DNA of 64,000 nt, from contig CAJXSH010000009.1 in NCBI GenBank assembly GCA_913061005.1, positions 1-64,000 of the forward strand. The letters are read 5' to 3'. The position numbers and the translations under genes were made by a program. The DNA is from an uncultured Ectothiorhodospiraceae bacterium (lineage in GTDB: Bacteria; Pseudomonadota; Gammaproteobacteria; Nitrococcales; Nitrococcaceae). The notes below the pieces were generated by a model that saw only the letters and a program-made list of their open reading frames with translations, searched no databases and was not told the origin of the DNA. Of the stretch, positions 32,451 to 42,731 are shown piece after piece; positions within the stretch are counted from its first letter, which is position 1, and every line of letters begins with the position of its first letter.

Positions 32451-33046
32451 CCGCCCGGCGCGTCACCGCGCAGCGCCCGGGCCACCGGCGCAAAGCTGCG
32501 TCGATGGGCGGGGCTTGGCCCCAGGCGCTGGAGCTGTTCCCGGTGGTGGGCCGATGGATAGCCCATGTTGCGGTCAAGCCCATAATCGGGATAGCGCTCG
32601 TGCAGCGCCTGCATAAGGCGATCGCGGTGGACCTTGGCAATGATCGAGGCCGCGGCAATGGCTGCCACGGCATCGTCGCCGCCCACCACCGCCGAGGCGG
32701 GATAGGGCAGCGGCGGGACATCCCGTCCGTCCACCAGCACCGACCGCGGCGCGGGGGTTAGCTGGTGCACCGCCCGCTGCATGGCCAGCAGGGTCGCGCC
32801 GCGGATATTGAGCCGATCGATTTCTTCGACCTCGGCCAGACCAATCGCCCATGCCCGGGCGCGTTGCCGGATCATCTCATCGAGCGCCCCACGACGGCGG
32901 GCGGTGAGCTTTTTCGAGTCGCGCAATCCCGGCAGCTCGGCATCGGCATCCAGAATCACCGCCGCGGCCACCACCGGACCGGCCAGAGGGCCGCGGCCGA
33001 CCTCATCCACCCCGGCGACATCCGGGTCGGGCAGGCGGCTATCCAC
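32447..33046 (-). CDS. rnhB: Ribonuclease HII
   Basis: 199 residues from GTG 33046, overlapping the lpxB stop by 8 bases. It removes ribonucleotides misincorporated into DNA and RNA from RNA-DNA hybrids. Active-site motifs: [59 protein letters not shown] and [19 protein letters not shown]. Last gene of the envelope superoperon; in most relatives dnaE would follow, but here the convergent gnn-like island does. Confidence 0.96.
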   Translation of the reverse strand: MDSRLPDPDVAGVDEVGRGPLAGPVVAAAVILDADAELPGLRDSKKLTARRRGALDEMIRQRARAWAIGLAEVEEIDRLNIRGATLLAMQRAVHQLTPAPRSVLVDGRDVPPLPYPASAVVGGDDAVAAIAAASIIAKVHRDRLMQALHERYPDYGLDRNMGYPSAHHREQLQRLGPSPAHRRSFAPVARALRGDAPGG

Positions 33047-34181
33047 GCCGGCCCTCGAGCAGGGTGGCGACCACTTCGGCGGCCTGTTCGCCGGCGCCGC
33101 GACGCAAGCGCTGGTGCAGCGTATTGAACCGCTCGGCCAGCGCGCCGGCGCGTTGCGGGTCGGTCAGCAGCCGCTCCACCGCCGGGGCAATGGCCGCGGG
33201 GGTGGCCTGCTCCTGGATGAACTCGGGCATCAACATCTCGCCGGCCATCAGATTGGGCATGGCAAAGTACGGGATGCGCACCGAGCGGCGGGCCAGCACG
33301 GCGGTCAGCCGATTGACCTGATAGGCCATCACCGCCGGACAGCCGACAAGCATCGCCTCGAGCGTTGCTGTCCCCGAGGCGACCACCGCGGCATCCGCAG
33401 CGGCCAGCGCCGTCTGGGCGTCGCCTTCGATCGTGGTGCAATGCGCCTCGAGCCCGGCCCGGGCCACGGCCTGCTCGATGAGCGGTGAGAGTGCCGGCGT
33501 CGCCGCGGGAATGACCAGCCGCAGCCCCGGGTGCGAGGCGAGTAACCGCTGCCCCACGGCCAGGAATACCGGCAACAATCGATCGATTTCGCTGCGCCGA
33601 CTGCCCGGCAGGACCGCCAGGCAAAGGGGCTTTTCGGGGATGGCCAGGGCGGCCCGGGCCCCGGCGATATCCCGCGTCAACGGAATCTGATCAGCCAGCG
33701 GGTGGCCGACAAAACTCGCCGCCATCCCCCGCTCGGCGTAGAACTCGGCCTCGAAGGGGTAGATACAAAGGACATGATCGACCGCCTGTCGTATGCCCTT
33801 CAATCGCCCCTCCCGCCAGGCCCAGACCGTGGGGCTGACGTACTGAACGGTCGGTCGCCCCGTCTCGCGCAGCCGGCGGGCGAGTCCCAGATTGAAATCC
33901 GGGGCATCCACGCCGACAAAGATATCCGGTGGATCGGCCCGCCAGCGCTGCCGCAGCGCCCGTCGAATCGTAAGCAGCCGGGGCAGATGGCGGATCACCT
34001 CGACAAGGCCCATGACCGATAACGACTCGAGCGGATACAGGCTCTGCAACCCGGCCCCGGTCATGTGCCGGCCGCCGATCCCCTCAAACCGGGCGTCGGG
34101 GTAGCGGGCCTTGAGGGCGCGGATCAACCCACCGCCCAGATAATCCCCGGAGGGTTCTCCGGCGACCATTGCGATCCGCAT
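33039..34181 (-). CDS. lpxB: Lipid-A-disaccharide synthase
   Basis: 380 residues. GT19 glycosyltransferase joining UDP-2,3-diacylglucosamine to lipid X at the inner membrane. Motifs: [108 protein letters not shown] and [12 protein letters not shown]. Eight bases separate it from lpxA. If the gnn island is active, LpxB must accept acyl donors made from GlcNAc3N as well. Confidence 0.97.
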   Translation of the reverse strand: MRIAMVAGEPSGDYLGGGLIRALKARYPDARFEGIGGRHMTGAGLQSLYPLESLSVMGLVEVIRHLPRLLTIRRALRQRWRADPPDIFVGVDAPDFNLGLARRLRETGRPTVQYVSPTVWAWREGRLKGIRQAVDHVLCIYPFEAEFYAERGMAASFVGHPLADQIPLTRDIAGARAALAIPEKPLCLAVLPGSRRSEIDRLLPVFLAVGQRLLASHPGLRLVIPAATPALSPLIEQAVARAGLEAHCTTIEGDAQTALAAADAAVVASGTATLEAMLVGCPAVMAYQVNRLTAVLARRSVRIPYFAMPNLMAGEMLMPEFIQEQATPAAIAPAVERLLTDPQRAGALAERFNTLHQRLRRGAGEQAAEVVATLLEGRRG

Positions 34182-34189
34182 CGCCGGGC

Positions 34190-34966
34190 TCAGCGCACAA
34201 TGCCGCGGGGGGATGCCCGCAGAAAGGCCAGAAACTCCATGATCGCCGGATCCCCCTGCGCCTCGGCCTCGATGGTCTCGAGCGCCTCGGCAAGCCGCAG
34301 ACCGCGTTTGTACAAAAGCCGATAGGCGTTGCGCAGCCGCTGCTGGGCGGCTTGATCAAACCCCTGACGCCGCAGCCCCTCGCTGTTGGTGCCATGGGGC
34401 TCGGCCGGATCACCGGCCACCATCACCCAGGGGGGCACATCCTGACGGATGCAACTGCCCATCGCGGTAAAGCAGCCCTGGCCCAGACGGCAGAACTGGT
34501 GGACCAGGCTGAATCCACCCAGGGTGACGCGATCGCCCACCTCGACATGACCGGCCAGCGATGCCCCATTGGCAAAGACCACGCCGTTGCCCACCTGGCA
34601 GTCATGGGCGATATGCACGTAGGCCATGATCCAGTTGTCATCGCCGAGGCGCGTGGTGCCACCGCCATCCGCCGTTCCGCGGTTGATGGTCACACACTCG
34701 CGAATGGTGTTGCGCCGGCCGATCTCCAGCCGGCTTTCCTCGCCGTGGAATTTTTTATCCTGCGGCACTTCACCCACCGAGGCGAACTGAAACACCCGGG
34801 AGTCGGCCCCAATGTGGGTGGGGCCGTTGATCACCGCGTGGGGGCCGACCCAGCAACCGCTGTCGATCTGCACCCCGGCGCCGATCACCGCATACGGGCC
34901 CACCACCACGTCATCGGCCAGCCGGGCCTCCGGGTCGACCACCGCAGTGGGATCGATGCCGGTCAC
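34190..34966 (-). CDS. lpxA: Acyl-[ACP]-UDP-N-acetylglucosamine O-acyltransferase (canonical LpxA)
   Basis: 258 residues from GTG 34966 (GTGA overlap with fabZ). First step of lipid A synthesis, transferring 3-hydroxyacyl to UDP-GlcNAc. Beta-helix hexads start at once (IDPTAVVDPEARLADDVVVG). FQFASVGEVPQDKKFHGEES retains the Lys of E. coli Lys76, and MAYVHIAHDCQVGN holds the catalytic His. LAGHVEVGD, FSLVHQFCRLG and EGLRRQGF complete the picture. E. coli His99 (TIHRGT) is Asn here (TINRGT). Sits in lpxD-fabZ-lpxA-lpxB as usual, so it is the housekeeping copy. Confidence 0.96.
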   Translation of the reverse strand: MTGIDPTAVVDPEARLADDVVVGPYAVIGAGVQIDSGCWVGPHAVINGPTHIGADSRVFQFASVGEVPQDKKFHGEESRLEIGRRNTIRECVTINRGTADGGGTTRLGDDNWIMAYVHIAHDCQVGNGVVFANGASLAGHVEVGDRVTLGGFSLVHQFCRLGQGCFTAMGSCIRQDVPPWVMVAGDPAEPHGTNSEGLRRQGFDQAAQQRLRNAYRLLYKRGLRLAEALETIEAEAQGDPAIMEFLAFLRASPRGIVR

Positions 34967-35445
34967 GATGCCCTCATGGTGCAGCGAATCCCGCAGCTCA
35001 CCGCCAGTCGGCTATCCACCTCGGCCCGGGCTTTGAAAAGCCAGATACCCCGGACCACGCGATCGAGCTCGACGGCCAGCGAGACCGCATCACCGGGCAC
35101 CACCGGGGACTTGAACCGCGCCTCATCCACGCCGACCAGGTAGAAAAGCGGGGCCTCGGGTGGCAGCTCGGCGTCGGGCTCGGCCTCGCGGGTGACAAAG
35201 GCAAGCAGCCCACAGGCCTGGGCAAGCGCTTCGACCAGCAGCACCCCGGGCATGATGGCCTCGCCCGGAAAATGCCCCGGCACCCACCAGGCGCTGGCAC
35301 TGGCATTGTGCACCGCCTGCAGGGACTCGCCCGGGGTGTAGTCCACCACCCGATCGACCAGCAGGAAGGGATAGCGATGCGGCAGCCGACGCTTGATCCC
35401 GTTGAGATCGAGCGTCCGCGCCGCGGTGGTTGTCTGATCTGTCAC
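34963..35445 (-). CDS. fabZ: 3-hydroxyacyl-[ACP] dehydratase FabZ
   Basis: 160 residues from GTG 35445 (GTGA overlap with lpxD). Dehydrates 3-hydroxyacyl-ACP, competing with LpxA/LpxD for the same pool, which explains the conserved clustering. LPHRYPFLLVDRVVDYTPG, VPGHFPGEAIMPGVLLVEAL (catalytic His and Glu of the hot-dog fold), FYLVGVDEARFKSPVVPGD and ELDRVVRGIWLFKARAEVD are clear. The longer open frame upstream of the GTG is antisense to lpxD sequence. Slightly long N-terminus (about ten extra residues). Confidence 0.95.
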   Translation of the reverse strand: MTDQTTTAARTLDLNGIKRRLPHRYPFLLVDRVVDYTPGESLQAVHNASASAWWVPGHFPGEAIMPGVLLVEALAQACGLLAFVTREAEPDAELPPEAPLFYLVGVDEARFKSPVVPGDAVSLAVELDRVVRGIWLFKARAEVDSRLAVSCGIRCTMRAS

Positions 35446-36521
35446 TCTTTGTCTCCCGCCCCCAGGGTTTTTTCGAGTTGCTCGACGCGCCGGACCAGCC
35501 CCTCCAGCTGCCCGAAACGAACCGCGTTCCGGCGCCATTCGCGGTTGGGAGACGCTGGCACACCCGATGAGTAGATCCCCGGCTCGGTAATGCTGCCGGT
35601 GACCATGGCCATGCCGGTGAGCGTGGTCCCGGCGGCGATCTCCAGATGCCCGGCAATCCCCACGGCGCCGCCAATCGTACAGCACGACCCGATCACCGTG
35701 CTGCCGGATATCCCCGTGTTCGCGGCGATCACCGTATGCGCGCCAATCCGCACATTGTGGGCCACCTGTACCAGGTTATCGAGCTTGCATCCCTGCTCGA
35801 TAACCGTATCCCCCTGCGAGCCGCGGTCCACCGTGGTGTTGGCCCCGATACAGACATCATCCTCGATGATCACCGCGCCAAGCTGTGGCACCGCCTCCCA
35901 GTGGTGTTCACCCCGGGCAAAGCCGAAGCCGTCACTGCCAATCACCGCCCCGGCCTGGACATGCACCCGATCGCCCAGTCGAACCCCGGCAAGGATGGCG
36001 GCGTTGGCCTCGACTCGACAGTCGGCCCCCAGCCGGGCATCGCTGCCGATCACCACCCCCGGGCCGATCCGGCAGCCCGGCCCGATTGCCGCACCGCTTT
36101 GCACCACCACGCCCTCGCCGATCTCGGCTGCGGCATCCACCCGGGCATCGGCGGCCACCACCGCCGAGGACGCGATCCCCGGCTGCACCGCCGGCAGCGG
36201 GTTGAGCAGTCGGGCCACCCGGGCAAAGTCAAGATAGGGATTGCGCGAGTAGAGCATGCAGAAGGGATAGCCCTCGACCGCCTCCGAGGGATGCAGGATG
36301 ACCGCCGTGGCGCGGGTCTGGGCAAGCTGCCGGCGATACCGGGTATTGGCCAGAAAGCTCACCGCCCCCGGGCCGGCCTCGAGCAGCGAGGCGACCCGAT
36401 CGACCGCGGTCTCGGCCCCGCCATCGAGATCCATCCCGGTGGCCGAGGCCAGTTCGCCCAGCGTCAGTTGTCTCGGGCCGGGGGACGGCACCGGATCACT
36501 CGGCGGCGTTTTGCTGTTCAT
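35442..36521 (-). CDS. lpxD: UDP-3-O-acylglucosamine N-acyltransferase
   Basis: 359 residues if the ATG at 36521 is used (26-base overlap with skp); a GTG at 36491, 4 bases after the skp stop, gives 349 residues and starts closer to LTLGELAS as in E. coli. Neither has a clear ribosome site. Third step of lipid A synthesis. The N-terminal uridine-binding domain (AVSFLANTRYRRQLAQTRAT) is followed by a long beta-helix (VVAADARVDAAAEIGEGVVV onward). GSDGFGFARGEHHWEAVPQ, IGANTTVDRGSQGDTVIEQG, NLVQVAHNVRIGAHT (catalytic His) and YSSGVPASPNREWRRNAVRF are family marks. A C-terminal helix ends the protein. Confidence 0.95.
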   Translation of the reverse strand: MNSKTPPSDPVPSPGPRQLTLGELASATGMDLDGGAETAVDRVASLLEAGPGAVSFLANTRYRRQLAQTRATAVILHPSEAVEGYPFCMLYSRNPYLDFARVARLLNPLPAVQPGIASSAVVAADARVDAAAEIGEGVVVQSGAAIGPGCRIGPGVVIGSDARLGADCRVEANAAILAGVRLGDRVHVQAGAVIGSDGFGFARGEHHWEAVPQLGAVIIEDDVCIGANTTVDRGSQGDTVIEQGCKLDNLVQVAHNVRIGAHTVIAANTGISGSTVIGSCCTIGGAVGIAGHLEIAAGTTLTGMAMVTGSITEPGIYSSGVPASPNREWRRNAVRFGQLEGLVRRVEQLEKTLGAGDKE

Positions 36522-37047
36522 ACTGGCGTTGCAGCCGCTCGATGATGCGGTCGGTGATGTTGACCGCATCGCTGGCGAAGACCACACCGTCGCTGACCAC
36601 CAGGTCATACCCCTGCTCGGCGGCGAACGACTCGACCACCCGCAGAATGCGCTGCTGGAGATCGCCAAGGGCTTCATTGCGGCGCATGTTGAAGTCTTCG
36701 CGGAAGGCCTCCTGCTGGCGTTGGATCTGCCGGCGGCGGGTGACGATCTCGCGCTGCAACTCCTGCTCGGCCTCGGCGTCCAGCGTCATGCGCTGTTCGG
36801 CGAGCCGGTCCTCGAGCGCCCGCAGGGTCTCCTGCATGGCGACGATCTGCTCATCCCGCGGTGCAAACTCGCGCTGGAGTCGCTCGCGGGCCGCATCTGC
36901 CTGGGGCGCTTCGTCGGAGACCCGCCCCGGGTTGACGTAACCGATGCGCAGATCCTGCACGGTCTGGGCCACCGCCGTGCCCATCACCCCCAGCGCCAGG
37001 AGCAGCAATGCCAGTGGTTTGATCCAGAATGCTTGGTTGTTGGCCAT
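36496..37047 (-). CDS. skp: Periplasmic chaperone Skp/OmpH
   Basis: 183 residues. Signal peptide (PLALLLLALGVMGTAVAQ, cleavage AVA-Q). Mature protein begins IGYVNPGRVSDEAP, the conserved Skp start, then two long coiled-coil arms (REFAPRDEQIVAMQETLRAL, EQELQREIVTRRRQIQRQQE) and a core end DLVVSDGVVFASDAVNITD. Holds unfolded outer-membrane proteins in the periplasm before delivery to BamA, whose gene is directly upstream with no gap. Confidence 0.94.
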   Translation of the reverse strand: MANNQAFWIKPLALLLLALGVMGTAVAQTVQDLRIGYVNPGRVSDEAPQADAARERLQREFAPRDEQIVAMQETLRALEDRLAEQRMTLDAEAEQELQREIVTRRRQIQRQQEAFREDFNMRRNEALGDLQQRILRVVESFAAEQGYDLVVSDGVVFASDAVNITDRIIERLQRQYEQQNAAE

Positions 37048-39342
37048 TTAAAAGAACGCACCAATGGTGAATTGAAAAAACTGCGTCTCATCGCCCTGCT
37101 CGTCATTCAGCGGGCGGGCCACGCTCATGGTCAGCGGGCCGATGGGCGAGTAATACACCAGCCCCAGGCCCGCTGCATAGCGAAGATCCGAAAGACTCAC
37201 ATCGCCGGGGCCCTCCGCCGCCTCGCGCTCGCGGTCCCATACCTGACCGGCGTCGACAAAGGTCGAGACCCGCAGATTGTTGCCATCGCTGTCCTCGGCA
37301 ATGGGAAAGCGCACCTCGGCCCGGCCAAGGACGCGCAGATTGCCCCCGGTGGGGTCGTCATTGTCATCCCGCGGGCCCAGCGAGTTGCTCTCATAGCCAC
37401 GCACGGTGGTGATGCCGCCGGCGTAGAAGTTCTCGTAAAACGGCAGGGTCTCGCCCTCGCCATAGGCATCGCCGTAGGAGAGCGTGCCATCGAGCACCAG
37501 CGTGAAGCGTTCGCTGAGGGCGACATACCGGGACTGCTCGTAACTCAGCCGGTAGTACTCGAGATCGGACACACCCGGCAGGGCCACCTCGAGCCGGGTC
37601 TGCTGACGGGCTCCGGCGGTGGGGAATATCGCCGTGTTGCGGGTATCCCGCGTCCACGACAGATTGGTGCGGATCACCGTGTTGTCCGGGCCGTTGCGGG
37701 TTTCAAAATCGCGCTGGATGTTGCTGGGGTTGTTGAACTCCAGCGAGACATCATCGTATTCCACATCCACGCCGACCCGGTCGTTGCTGGTCACCGGAAT
37801 GCGATAGCCGTAAGAGGCGGTCGCCGTCTGCAGCCCGTAGTCCGCCAGATCGGCCTCGTCGGCATCGCGGTCGCGGAACGACACCGCATAGCGCCGGTCG
37901 ATGCCGCTCATGGTGTAGTTGCGCTCGAGATAGGAAAGCCGATAGGTGGTATCCGAGTCATCGCTGTTGGCGACGAATTCGGCCCGGTCACCGGTGCCGA
38001 AGACATTATCCTGCTGGATGCCCAGATTGAGGATCACACCCTGGTCGGTGCCAAAGCCCACACCGGCGCGCAGACTGCCCGACAGCCGTTCGGTGGCATT
38101 GACCTCGACATCCACCTGGTCGCTGGTCCCCGGCACCCGCGGGGTGTCGATGCGCACATCACTGAAAAACCCCATCCGGCCCAGGCGCGATTCGGAGTCG
38201 CGCAGATCCTTGGTCGACAGCCAGGTGCCCTCGTACTGCCGCAACTCGGTGCGGATGACGTCATCCCGGGTGGTTTCATTGCCGCTGATCCGGATGCGGC
38301 GGACATAGACCCGCTCGGCGGGATCGACAAAAAAGGTCAGATCCACCGTCTGATCGGCCTCGCGCAGCTCCGGCAGCGGGTTGATGCGGGCAAAGGCATA
38401 ACCGCGTTCGCCGAGCTTCTCGCGCAATGCCTCGATCGTGCGGGTGATCCCGCGCTGGTTGAAGATCTCGCCCGATTCAATGGCCAGCAGCGGCCGGAGT
38501 TCGGCCTCGTCATAGATGAGCTCACCGGCCAGCTCGATATCGCCGACGTTGTACTGCACCCCTTCATCGATGTTGACCGTGACATGGATGCGCTGGCGGT
38601 CGGGGCTGATGGTCACCTGCGTGGACTCGATCGCGAAATCGGCATAACCGCGGTCGCGGTAGAACGCCCGCAGCCGCTCCAGGTCCGCCGCCAGGCGTTC
38701 GCGTGAGTACTTGTCGCGGTTCGAGAGAAATGCCCACCAGGGTGCCGGGCCCATCTCAAAGCGGTCGCGCAGCTCGTCGGTGTCGAAGGCCCGGTTGCCG
38801 ATAAAACGGATGGGCTGGACCGACGCCGGCTCACCCTCCTCGATGTCGAGCCGCAGCCCGACCCGGTTGCGCGGCAGCGGCGAGACCGTGCTCTGGACGT
38901 CGATATCGTAGTAGCCAAGGGCAAAGTACTGCTGCTCGAGCTCACGCTCGATGGTCGCGAGCAACGACCGGTCAAAGCTCTGCCCCTCACCCAGTCCGGC
39001 ACCGGCCAGCCCCTCGCGCAGACGGTCGCCGGCGATGGCGTCGTTGCCGATGAACTCGATCCGGGCAATCGCCGGGCGCTCGGTGACCTGGATGATCAGC
39101 GCATTGCCGTCCCGGAGCAGTTCGACATCATCAAAAAACCCGGTATCAAACAACGCCTCCACGGCGTCGGCGCTGTCGGTGCCATCGAGTTCGTCACCCA
39201 CATCCAGCGGCAGGTAGTTGAGCACCGTGCCCTCGGCGATCCGATCGAGCCCCCGGATACGGATTTCTTCGATGGTGAAGGCCTGGGCCGTACCCAGCAT
39301 GAAAAAGCTAAAAAGCAATGCGGCCAGTCGTGTTCGCATCAT
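37048..39342 (-). CDS. bamA: Outer-membrane protein assembly factor BamA
   Basis: 764 residues with tandem ATG codons at the start. Signal peptide ends TAQA. Five POTRA domains fill about residues 22-410 (FTIEEIRIRGLDRIAEGTVL, IARIEFIGNDAIAGDRLREG, VQPIRFIGNRAFDTDELRDR, QYNVGDIELAGELIYDE, YVRRIRISGNETTRDDVIR). The C-terminal 16-stranded barrel contains the loop 6 VRGYESNSLGPRD motif (equivalent to VRGFQS…GP) and ends in Phe-Phe. It inserts beta-barrel proteins into the outer membrane. Located between rseP and skp as in most proteobacteria. Confidence 0.98.
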   Translation of the reverse strand: MMRTRLAALLFSFFMLGTAQAFTIEEIRIRGLDRIAEGTVLNYLPLDVGDELDGTDSADAVEALFDTGFFDDVELLRDGNALIIQVTERPAIARIEFIGNDAIAGDRLREGLAGAGLGEGQSFDRSLLATIERELEQQYFALGYYDIDVQSTVSPLPRNRVGLRLDIEEGEPASVQPIRFIGNRAFDTDELRDRFEMGPAPWWAFLSNRDKYSRERLAADLERLRAFYRDRGYADFAIESTQVTISPDRQRIHVTVNIDEGVQYNVGDIELAGELIYDEAELRPLLAIESGEIFNQRGITRTIEALREKLGERGYAFARINPLPELREADQTVDLTFFVDPAERVYVRRIRISGNETTRDDVIRTELRQYEGTWLSTKDLRDSESRLGRMGFFSDVRIDTPRVPGTSDQVDVEVNATERLSGSLRAGVGFGTDQGVILNLGIQQDNVFGTGDRAEFVANSDDSDTTYRLSYLERNYTMSGIDRRYAVSFRDRDADEADLADYGLQTATASYGYRIPVTSNDRVGVDVEYDDVSLEFNNPSNIQRDFETRNGPDNTVIRTNLSWTRDTRNTAIFPTAGARQQTRLEVALPGVSDLEYYRLSYEQSRYVALSERFTLVLDGTLSYGDAYGEGETLPFYENFYAGGITTVRGYESNSLGPRDDNDDPTGGNLRVLGRAEVRFPIAEDSDGNNLRVSTFVDAGQVWDREREAAEGPGDVSLSDLRYAAGLGLVYYSPIGPLTMSVARPLNDEQGDETQFFQFTIGAFF

Positions 39343-39351
39343 CCGCCCTTG

Positions 39352-40716
39352 TCAGCCCCCGGCGCCGAAAAGCCGGTTGAGGTCGTTGTAGAAGGCAAGC
39401 GCCATTAACATAAACAATAGTGCCATTCCGATCTGCTGCCCCACCCCCTGGGCGGCTTCGGACAACGGCCGTCCTTTCACCCACTCGATGGCGTTGTAGA
39501 GCAGATGCCCCCCATCGAGGATCGGCACCGGCATGAGGTTAAGGATACCAAGACTGATGCTGACGATTGCCAGAAACTTCAGAAAAGGCACCGGCCCCAG
39601 CGATACCGAATCACCGGAATACTGCGCGATGCTGATCGGGCCGCTGAGGTTTTTCACCGACGCTTCGCCAACGACCATCTTCACCAGCACCCGCACCGTC
39701 AGTGTCATGCCCCGCCAGGTGGCGTCCAGTGCCCGCGGCACCGCGGCAAGCGGGCCCTCGCGGACTTCGTGGCGCATCCCGGCATAGGCTTCTTCGTCGA
39801 GCCGCGGGACCACCCCCAGCACGCCCCGGCGCTGCTCACCCTCGCCGCGGCTGCCAAGCACCACCTCGCGGGTGATGCGACTGCCATCGCGCCGGGCGAT
39901 GACGGTGACACGTTCGCCCGGGCGGTCCCGGACGGCATCCACCAGATCCCCCCAGGCCTCGGTCCGGGTCGGACCGATCTGCCGGATCACATCACCCTCG
40001 GCCAGCCCGGCATCCGCGGCCGCACTGCCTTCGACAACCCGCGCAATGCGCGGCTCGATGACCGGCCGCCAGGGCTGGAGCCCGATCTGCTCGAGCACAT
40101 CGGTGCCGTCCTGCAACACATTGGCCCCGTCGAGGTCGAGCCGCAGCGTGGTCGAGCCGGTGGACGGCCGCTGGACCGTCACCGGAATATCGTCACGATC
40201 CGAGGCATCGAGCATGGCCATGGCCACCTGATCCCAGGCCTCGACCCGCACGCCGCCAATGCGCTTGAGTTCATCGCCCTCCTGCAGCCCCGCTTCGGCC
40301 GCCGGTGACTGCGGGATGACCGGCCCCAGAACAGGCCGGAGCTCCAGCGCGCCGATGACAAACACCAGCCAGTAGGCGATGACCGCCAGGGCAAAGTTGA
40401 ACACCGGGCCGGCGGCAATCACCGCATTGCGCGCCCACAGCGGCTTGCGGTTGAAGGCCTGGCTCTGCTGGTCGGGTTCGACCGGCGCCTCGCGCTCGTC
40501 GAGCATTTTCACGTAACCACCAAGGGGAATGGCGGCAAGGACATACTCGGTGCCATCGGCGCCACGACGCTGCAACAGCGGGCGGCCGAAGCCGACCGAG
40601 AATCGCAGCACCTTCACACCGACCCGTCGGGCCACCCAGAAGTGACCGAACTCATGGACCGTGACCAGCACCCCGATGACCAGCAAAAAGCCAAGCACAT
40701 TGATCAACCAGCTCAT
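39352..40716 (-). CDS. rseP: Site-2 protease RseP (sigma-E pathway)
   Basis: 454 residues from ATG 40716 (ATGA overlap with dxr). Intramembrane zinc metalloprotease that cuts RseA to release sigma-E and clears signal peptides. HEFGH at residues 21-25 lies in the first membrane helix; the third zinc ligand is in LNLMPVPILDGGHLLYN. Two PDZ domains lie between (IPQSPAAEAGLQEGDELKRI and VEGSAAADAGLAEGDVIRQI). Membrane helices are visible at VIAAGPVFNFALAVIAYWLV and near the C-terminus. Order dxr-rseP-bamA is conserved. Confidence 0.97.
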   Translation of the reverse strand: MSWLINVLGFLLVIGVLVTVHEFGHFWVARRVGVKVLRFSVGFGRPLLQRRGADGTEYVLAAIPLGGYVKMLDEREAPVEPDQQSQAFNRKPLWARNAVIAAGPVFNFALAVIAYWLVFVIGALELRPVLGPVIPQSPAAEAGLQEGDELKRIGGVRVEAWDQVAMAMLDASDRDDIPVTVQRPSTGSTTLRLDLDGANVLQDGTDVLEQIGLQPWRPVIEPRIARVVEGSAAADAGLAEGDVIRQIGPTRTEAWGDLVDAVRDRPGERVTVIARRDGSRITREVVLGSRGEGEQRRGVLGVVPRLDEEAYAGMRHEVREGPLAAVPRALDATWRGMTLTVRVLVKMVVGEASVKNLSGPISIAQYSGDSVSLGPVPFLKFLAIVSISLGILNLMPVPILDGGHLLYNAIEWVKGRPLSEAAQGVGQQIGMALLFMLMALAFYNDLNRLFGAGG

Positions 40717-41921
40717 GCAACACCCCACTGTCGGATGCAGTCGGCGGCATGCGTCCGGGCCCACTGCTCGCAATCGACCAGATCATCCAGGCTCGCGTCG
40801 CCGCAGCGATCCATGTGCTCGAGGGTCTGCTCGATCACCGCGTGGATACGATCAAAGCGCAGCGCCCCGCCGATGAACGCCTCGACGGCCGCTTCGTTGG
40901 CACCATTGAGTGCCGCGGTGGCGGTGGCACCCGCCTCGAGCGCGTCGCGCGCCAGCGCCAGGCAGGGAAAACGCCGCCCGTCCGGGGGCAGGAAGTCGAG
41001 CTGCCCCAGGCGGGTGATATCCAGATGCGCCACCCCCGAGTCCAGCCGCCCCGGCCAGCCCAGGGCGTGGGCGATGGGGGTTCGCATATCCGGTGCCCCC
41101 AGCTGCGCCAGCGTCGAACCATCCCGGTACTGAACCAGGGCATGGACCAGGCTCTGCGGGTGGATCACGACGTCCACCTGATCGCTTTGGCACTGAAAAA
41201 ACCGACAGGCTTCAATGACTTCCAGGCCCTTGTTCATCATGGTTGCCGAGTCCACCGAAATCTTCCGGCCCATGCGCCAGGTGGGATGGGCACAGGCCTC
41301 TTCGACCCTAATCTGGGCAAAGGTCGCCGGGTCACGCTCACGAAACGGCCCTCCCGAGGCGGTGAGGATCAATCGCGTCACCCCGGCCTCGCCAAGCCCG
41401 GCGTGGCCATGGGGGGCATCGGCCCTTCCGGGTAGACACTGAAAGACCCCGTTATGCTCGCTGTCGACCGGCAGGATCCGGGCACCGGTTCGGCTGGCGG
41501 TGGCCATGACCAATTCGCCGGCGACCACCAGCGCCTCTTTGTTGGCGAGCAGGACTTTCTTGCCGGCCTCAACCGCCGCCAGGCACGACGCCAGCCCCGC
41601 CGCCCCCACAATGGCGGCAACCACGGTATCCACCGCCGGATCGGCGGCGGCAGCGGCAACGCACTGATCCCCGGACGCCACCTCGACGCCATCGAGATCC
41701 TGCAGCCGTCGCGCCAGGGCAGCCGCCGAGTCCGGGTCGGCCATCACCGCGCGTGCGGGGTGATGGGCCCGGCAGATCCGCTCCATCCCCGCCACATCCC
41801 GGTGGGCGGTCACGGTATGTAGTTCGAAATCCCCGGGGTGGCGGGTGATGACATCCAGGGTGCTGGTTCCGATCGAACCGGTGGCACCCAGAATCGCGAT
41901 TCGCTGGATGGTGTTGCTCAT
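40713..41921 (-). CDS. dxr: 1-deoxy-D-xylulose 5-phosphate reductoisomerase
   Basis: 402 residues. NADPH-dependent second step of the MEP pathway. [17 protein letters not shown] is the nucleotide-binding loop. [31 protein letters not shown] (metal Asp/Glu), [31 protein letters not shown] and EVIEACRFF are diagnostic, and [17 protein letters not shown] follows. With ispD and ispF at 18.2-19.4 kb the window encodes three MEP enzymes. ATGA overlaps on both sides with cdsA and rseP. Confidence 0.97.
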   Translation of the reverse strand: MSNTIQRIAILGATGSIGTSTLDVITRHPGDFELHTVTAHRDVAGMERICRAHHPARAVMADPDSAAALARRLQDLDGVEVASGDQCVAAAAADPAVDTVVAAIVGAAGLASCLAAVEAGKKVLLANKEALVVAGELVMATASRTGARILPVDSEHNGVFQCLPGRADAPHGHAGLGEAGVTRLILTASGGPFRERDPATFAQIRVEEACAHPTWRMGRKISVDSATMMNKGLEVIEACRFFQCQSDQVDVVIHPQSLVHALVQYRDGSTLAQLGAPDMRTPIAHALGWPGRLDSGVAHLDITRLGQLDFLPPDGRRFPCLALARDALEAGATATAALNGANEAAVEAFIGGALRFDRIHAVIEQTLEHMDRCGDASLDDLVDCEQWARTHAADCIRQWGVA

Positions 41922-42730
41922 CCAATCCTCATTACTGCCGCCGCCAAAATCGGGGCGGCGGCGATCAATGCATCAATCCGGTCCAGGATCCCGCCATGAC
42001 CGGGCAGGATGGCACCGCTGTCTTTCATGCCAGCCTGACGCTTGAGCAGGCTCTCGGCAAGATCACCGACCACCGAAAGCAGGACCACCAGCACCGCAAC
42101 CGGCAAAAGCCAGGCCACCGAGGGTAAGCCCAGCCCGGCCAGACCGCCGGCCGCGAGGACCAGCGTGGCCAGCACCAGCGCCATGACCAGGCCACCGGCC
42201 AGGCCCTCAACGGTTTTGCCCGGGCTGATCCCCGGTGCCAGGGGGCGTCGGCCATAGCGGCGGCCGCTCAGATAGGCGCCGATATCCGCGCCGGCGACCA
42301 GTGCCAGCAGCAGCGCCATCCAGAAGGGCCCTTCGCTTTGCAGGCGCACCATGGCAAGCCAGGCGAGCGCCAGGGTAATCATGCCCGCCGCCAGACGCAG
42401 CACCGCCGGGAGCATCACCGGCTGCTGCCGGCGCGCCTGGGCGACGACCCACATCGACACGGCGAGCCACCACAAAACCCCGGGTAATGCCCAGCCCATC
42501 CGGCCATCCACCCGATAGTGCCAGAGCAACAGCAACGCCCCGCCCAGCACCAGGGCGAAGAAAAGCCGCGCTGGCGCCCCGCCGAGGTCACTCAGCCGCG
42601 CCCACTCGTGGGCGCCGATCAACATCACAACCCCCAGCGCCAGCGCAAACCCGCCAAGCGGCAGCACCGCAATGGCCAGCACCGCCACCAACGCCAGCGG
42701 GATTGCGGTGATCACCCGCTGACGCAGCAT
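41918..42730 (-). CDS. cdsA: Phosphatidate cytidylyltransferase
   Basis: 270 residues, about eight hydrophobic membrane segments ([31 protein letters not shown]; and others). Makes CDP-diacylglycerol from CTP and phosphatidate. The family signature is near the C-terminus: [20 protein letters not shown] followed by [34 protein letters not shown] and [13 protein letters not shown] supply the central motif. Between uppS and dxr as is usual. Confidence 0.96.
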   Translation of the reverse strand: MLRQRVITAIPLALVAVLAIAVLPLGGFALALGVVMLIGAHEWARLSDLGGAPARLFFALVLGGALLLLWHYRVDGRMGWALPGVLWWLAVSMWVVAQARRQQPVMLPAVLRLAAGMITLALAWLAMVRLQSEGPFWMALLLALVAGADIGAYLSGRRYGRRPLAPGISPGKTVEGLAGGLVMALVLATLVLAAGGLAGLGLPSVAWLLPVAVLVVLLSVVGDLAESLLKRQAGMKDSGAILPGHGGILDRIDALIAAAPILAAAVMRIG

Positions 42731-42731
42731 C

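Noticed and set aside
36298-38706. Plus-strand open frame of about 802 codons
   Set aside because: It is antisense to lpxD, skp and bamA and shows no domain pattern of its own.
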